The notes below the pieces were generated by a model. It was not told the origin of the DNA and did not search any database. It saw only the letters and a program-made list of their open reading frames with translations. Positions 63,240 to 64,000 of a DNA stretch of 64,000 nt are shown here, one piece after another. The translations under genes were made by a program, and so were the position numbers. Position 1 is the first letter of the stretch, and every line of letters starts with the position of its first letter. This DNA is from Bordetella genomosp. 9 (GTDB taxonomy: Bacteria > Pseudomonadota > Gammaproteobacteria > Burkholderiales > Burkholderiaceae_B). The stretch is from the NCBI RefSeq assembly GCF_002261425.1, contig NZ_NEVJ01000003.1:1612001-1676000 (forward strand), given 5' to 3'.

Positions 63240-63977
63240 TCAATGCATGTGCAAGCCGCCGTTCAACGAAAAGTCCGCGCCGGTGGCGAAGCCCGATTGG
63301 TCGGACGCCAGCCACGAAACCATGGAGGCGATTTCCTCCGGCGTGCCCAGGCGCCGCACGGGTATGGTCGCGACGATTTTTTCCAGCACGTCGGGGCGGA
63401 TGGCACGCACCATGTCCGTACCGATATAGCCCGGCGACACGGTATTGACGGTCACGCCCTTGCTGGCCACTTCCTGCGCGAGTGCCATGGTAAAGCCATG
63501 TATCCCGGCCTTGGCCGTGGAATAGTTGGTTTGTCCGAACTGGCCTTTCTGGCCGTTGACCGAGCTGATGTTGATGATACGGCCCCACTGCTTGTCCACC
63601 ATCGGATCCAGCACCTGCTTGGTCACGTTGAACAGGCTGTTCAGATTGGTGTCGATCACCGTGCGCCAGTCGTCCAGCGACATCTTGCGGAACAGGCCGT
63701 CGCGGGTGATGCCGGCGTTGTTGACCAGCACGTCCACCGTGCCGTAGTCGGCGCGTACTTTTTCAAAAGCCTGGACCGTGGAATCCCAATCCGACACGTT
63801 GCCGACGGACGCATGGAAGGTATACCCCTGGGCCGCCTGTTCGTCCAGCCACTGTTGGTAGTTGCGGCTGGGGCCGCAACCCGCGACGACGACGAAGCCG
63901 TCCTTGGCAAGCCGCTGGCAGATCGAAGTGCCTATGCCGCCCATCCCGCCCGTCACATATGCGAGTTTTCCGCTCAT
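63240..63977 (-). CDS. phaB: Acetoacetyl-CoA reductase
   Basis: A 245-residue SDR starting MSGKLAYVTGGMGGIGTSIC with a strong AAAGGAG Shine-Dalgarno. It has NNAGITRDGLFRKM, the catalytic Ser in NISSVNGQKGQFGQTNY and Tyr-x-x-x-Lys (YSTAKAG), and NTVSPGYIGTDMV near the end. It reduces acetoacetyl-CoA to (R)-3-hydroxybutyryl-CoA with NADPH for polyhydroxybutyrate. The sequence matches PhaB (PhbB) closely. phaC is expected just beyond the right edge of the window. Confidence 0.95.
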   Translation of the reverse strand: MSGKLAYVTGGMGGIGTSICQRLAKDGFVVVAGCGPSRNYQQWLDEQAAQGYTFHASVGNVSDWDSTVQAFEKVRADYGTVDVLVNNAGITRDGLFRKMSLDDWRTVIDTNLNSLFNVTKQVLDPMVDKQWGRIINISSVNGQKGQFGQTNYSTAKAGIHGFTMALAQEVASKGVTVNTVSPGYIGTDMVRAIRPDVLEKIVATIPVRRLGTPEEIASMVSWLASDQSGFATGADFSLNGGLHMH

Positions 63978-64000
63978 CGCTGTTCTCCTTTGACTTTCAT

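Noticed and set aside
1..64000. CRISPR arrays, rRNA operons, insertion sequences
   Set aside because: No regularly spaced 24-40 bp repeats, no rRNA sequence and no transposase-like protein were seen. The only tandem arrays have 14-18 bp units.

Overview
The window looks like a chromosomal segment of a GC-rich betaproteobacterium of the family Alcaligenaceae, most likely a Bordetella or a close relative such as Achromobacter. The basis is recognised gene content and order: a gyrA-serC-pheA-hisC-tyrA-aroA-cmk-rpsA-ihfB block, an ftrABCD iron locus as described in Bordetella, a Bug-type (tripartite tricarboxylate transporter) binding protein, and phaR/phaB. Almost the whole sequence is coding. 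I see no prophage, insertion sequence, CRISPR array or rRNA operon.

Region 1 (1-16.3 kb, all minus strand) is a long housekeeping run. It begins with gyrA and continues through serine and aromatic amino acid genes, cytidylate kinase, ribosomal protein S1 and IHF beta, ending at a clear terminator. It is followed by the LPS-core/quality-control genes lapA-lapB-hldE1-hldD, a ComEA-like protein and a truncated cysM. Many neighbours overlap by 4-8 nt. Region 2 (16.8-19.5 kb, plus strand) holds ompA, ubiG, a HAD phosphatase and ssrA (tmRNA), whose encoded tag is unusual.

Region 3 (19.6-27.3 kb) has an aspartate 4-decarboxylase and an aspartate:alanine antiporter (a possible proton-motive decarboxylation cycle), a divergent AraC regulator/short-chain dehydrogenase pair, a DAHP synthase and a DinB-fold protein. 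Region 4 (27.4-33.1 kb) is a catabolic operon best read as sulfolactate degradation: SuyA and SuyB sulfo-lyase subunits, a periplasmic Bug receptor, an SlcC-like and a ComC-like dehydrogenase that together would racemise sulfolactate, and one unassigned beta-hydroxyacid dehydrogenase. It has a near-consensus promoter next to a 12-bp palindrome. Region 5 (33.0-35.1 kb) has a ferritin-like DUF455 protein and a FemAB-like acyltransferase.

Region 6 (35.2-43.8 kb) is a complete Wsp surface-sensing system, wspABCDEFR, controlling a GGDEF diguanylate cyclase. Its WspF receiver has Glu where the phospho-accepting Asp should be. Region 7 (43.8-48.8 kb) is a hexuronate/mannonate locus: GntR regulator, MHS transporter, ManD-type mannonate dehydratase and a divergent mannitol-dehydrogenase-family oxidoreductase. 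Region 8 (48.9-57.1 kb) is a cyanophycin locus: DUF1854 protein, ABC exporter-like protein and two divergent cyanophycin synthetases in tandem. Region 9 (57.4-64 kb) has small envelope/stress proteins, a PhzF protein, ftrABCD, and phaR plus phaB of polyhydroxybutyrate metabolism.

The observations most worth a second look are the WspF Asp-to-Glu change, the sulfolactate operon with an extra dehydrogenase, the non-standard tmRNA tag, the histone-H1-like tail on the aspartate decarboxylase, the collagen-like N-terminus on the ComEA-like protein, and the unequal pair of cyanophycin synthetases. No search was run. All family calls rest on motifs read from the translations and on remembered family knowledge.
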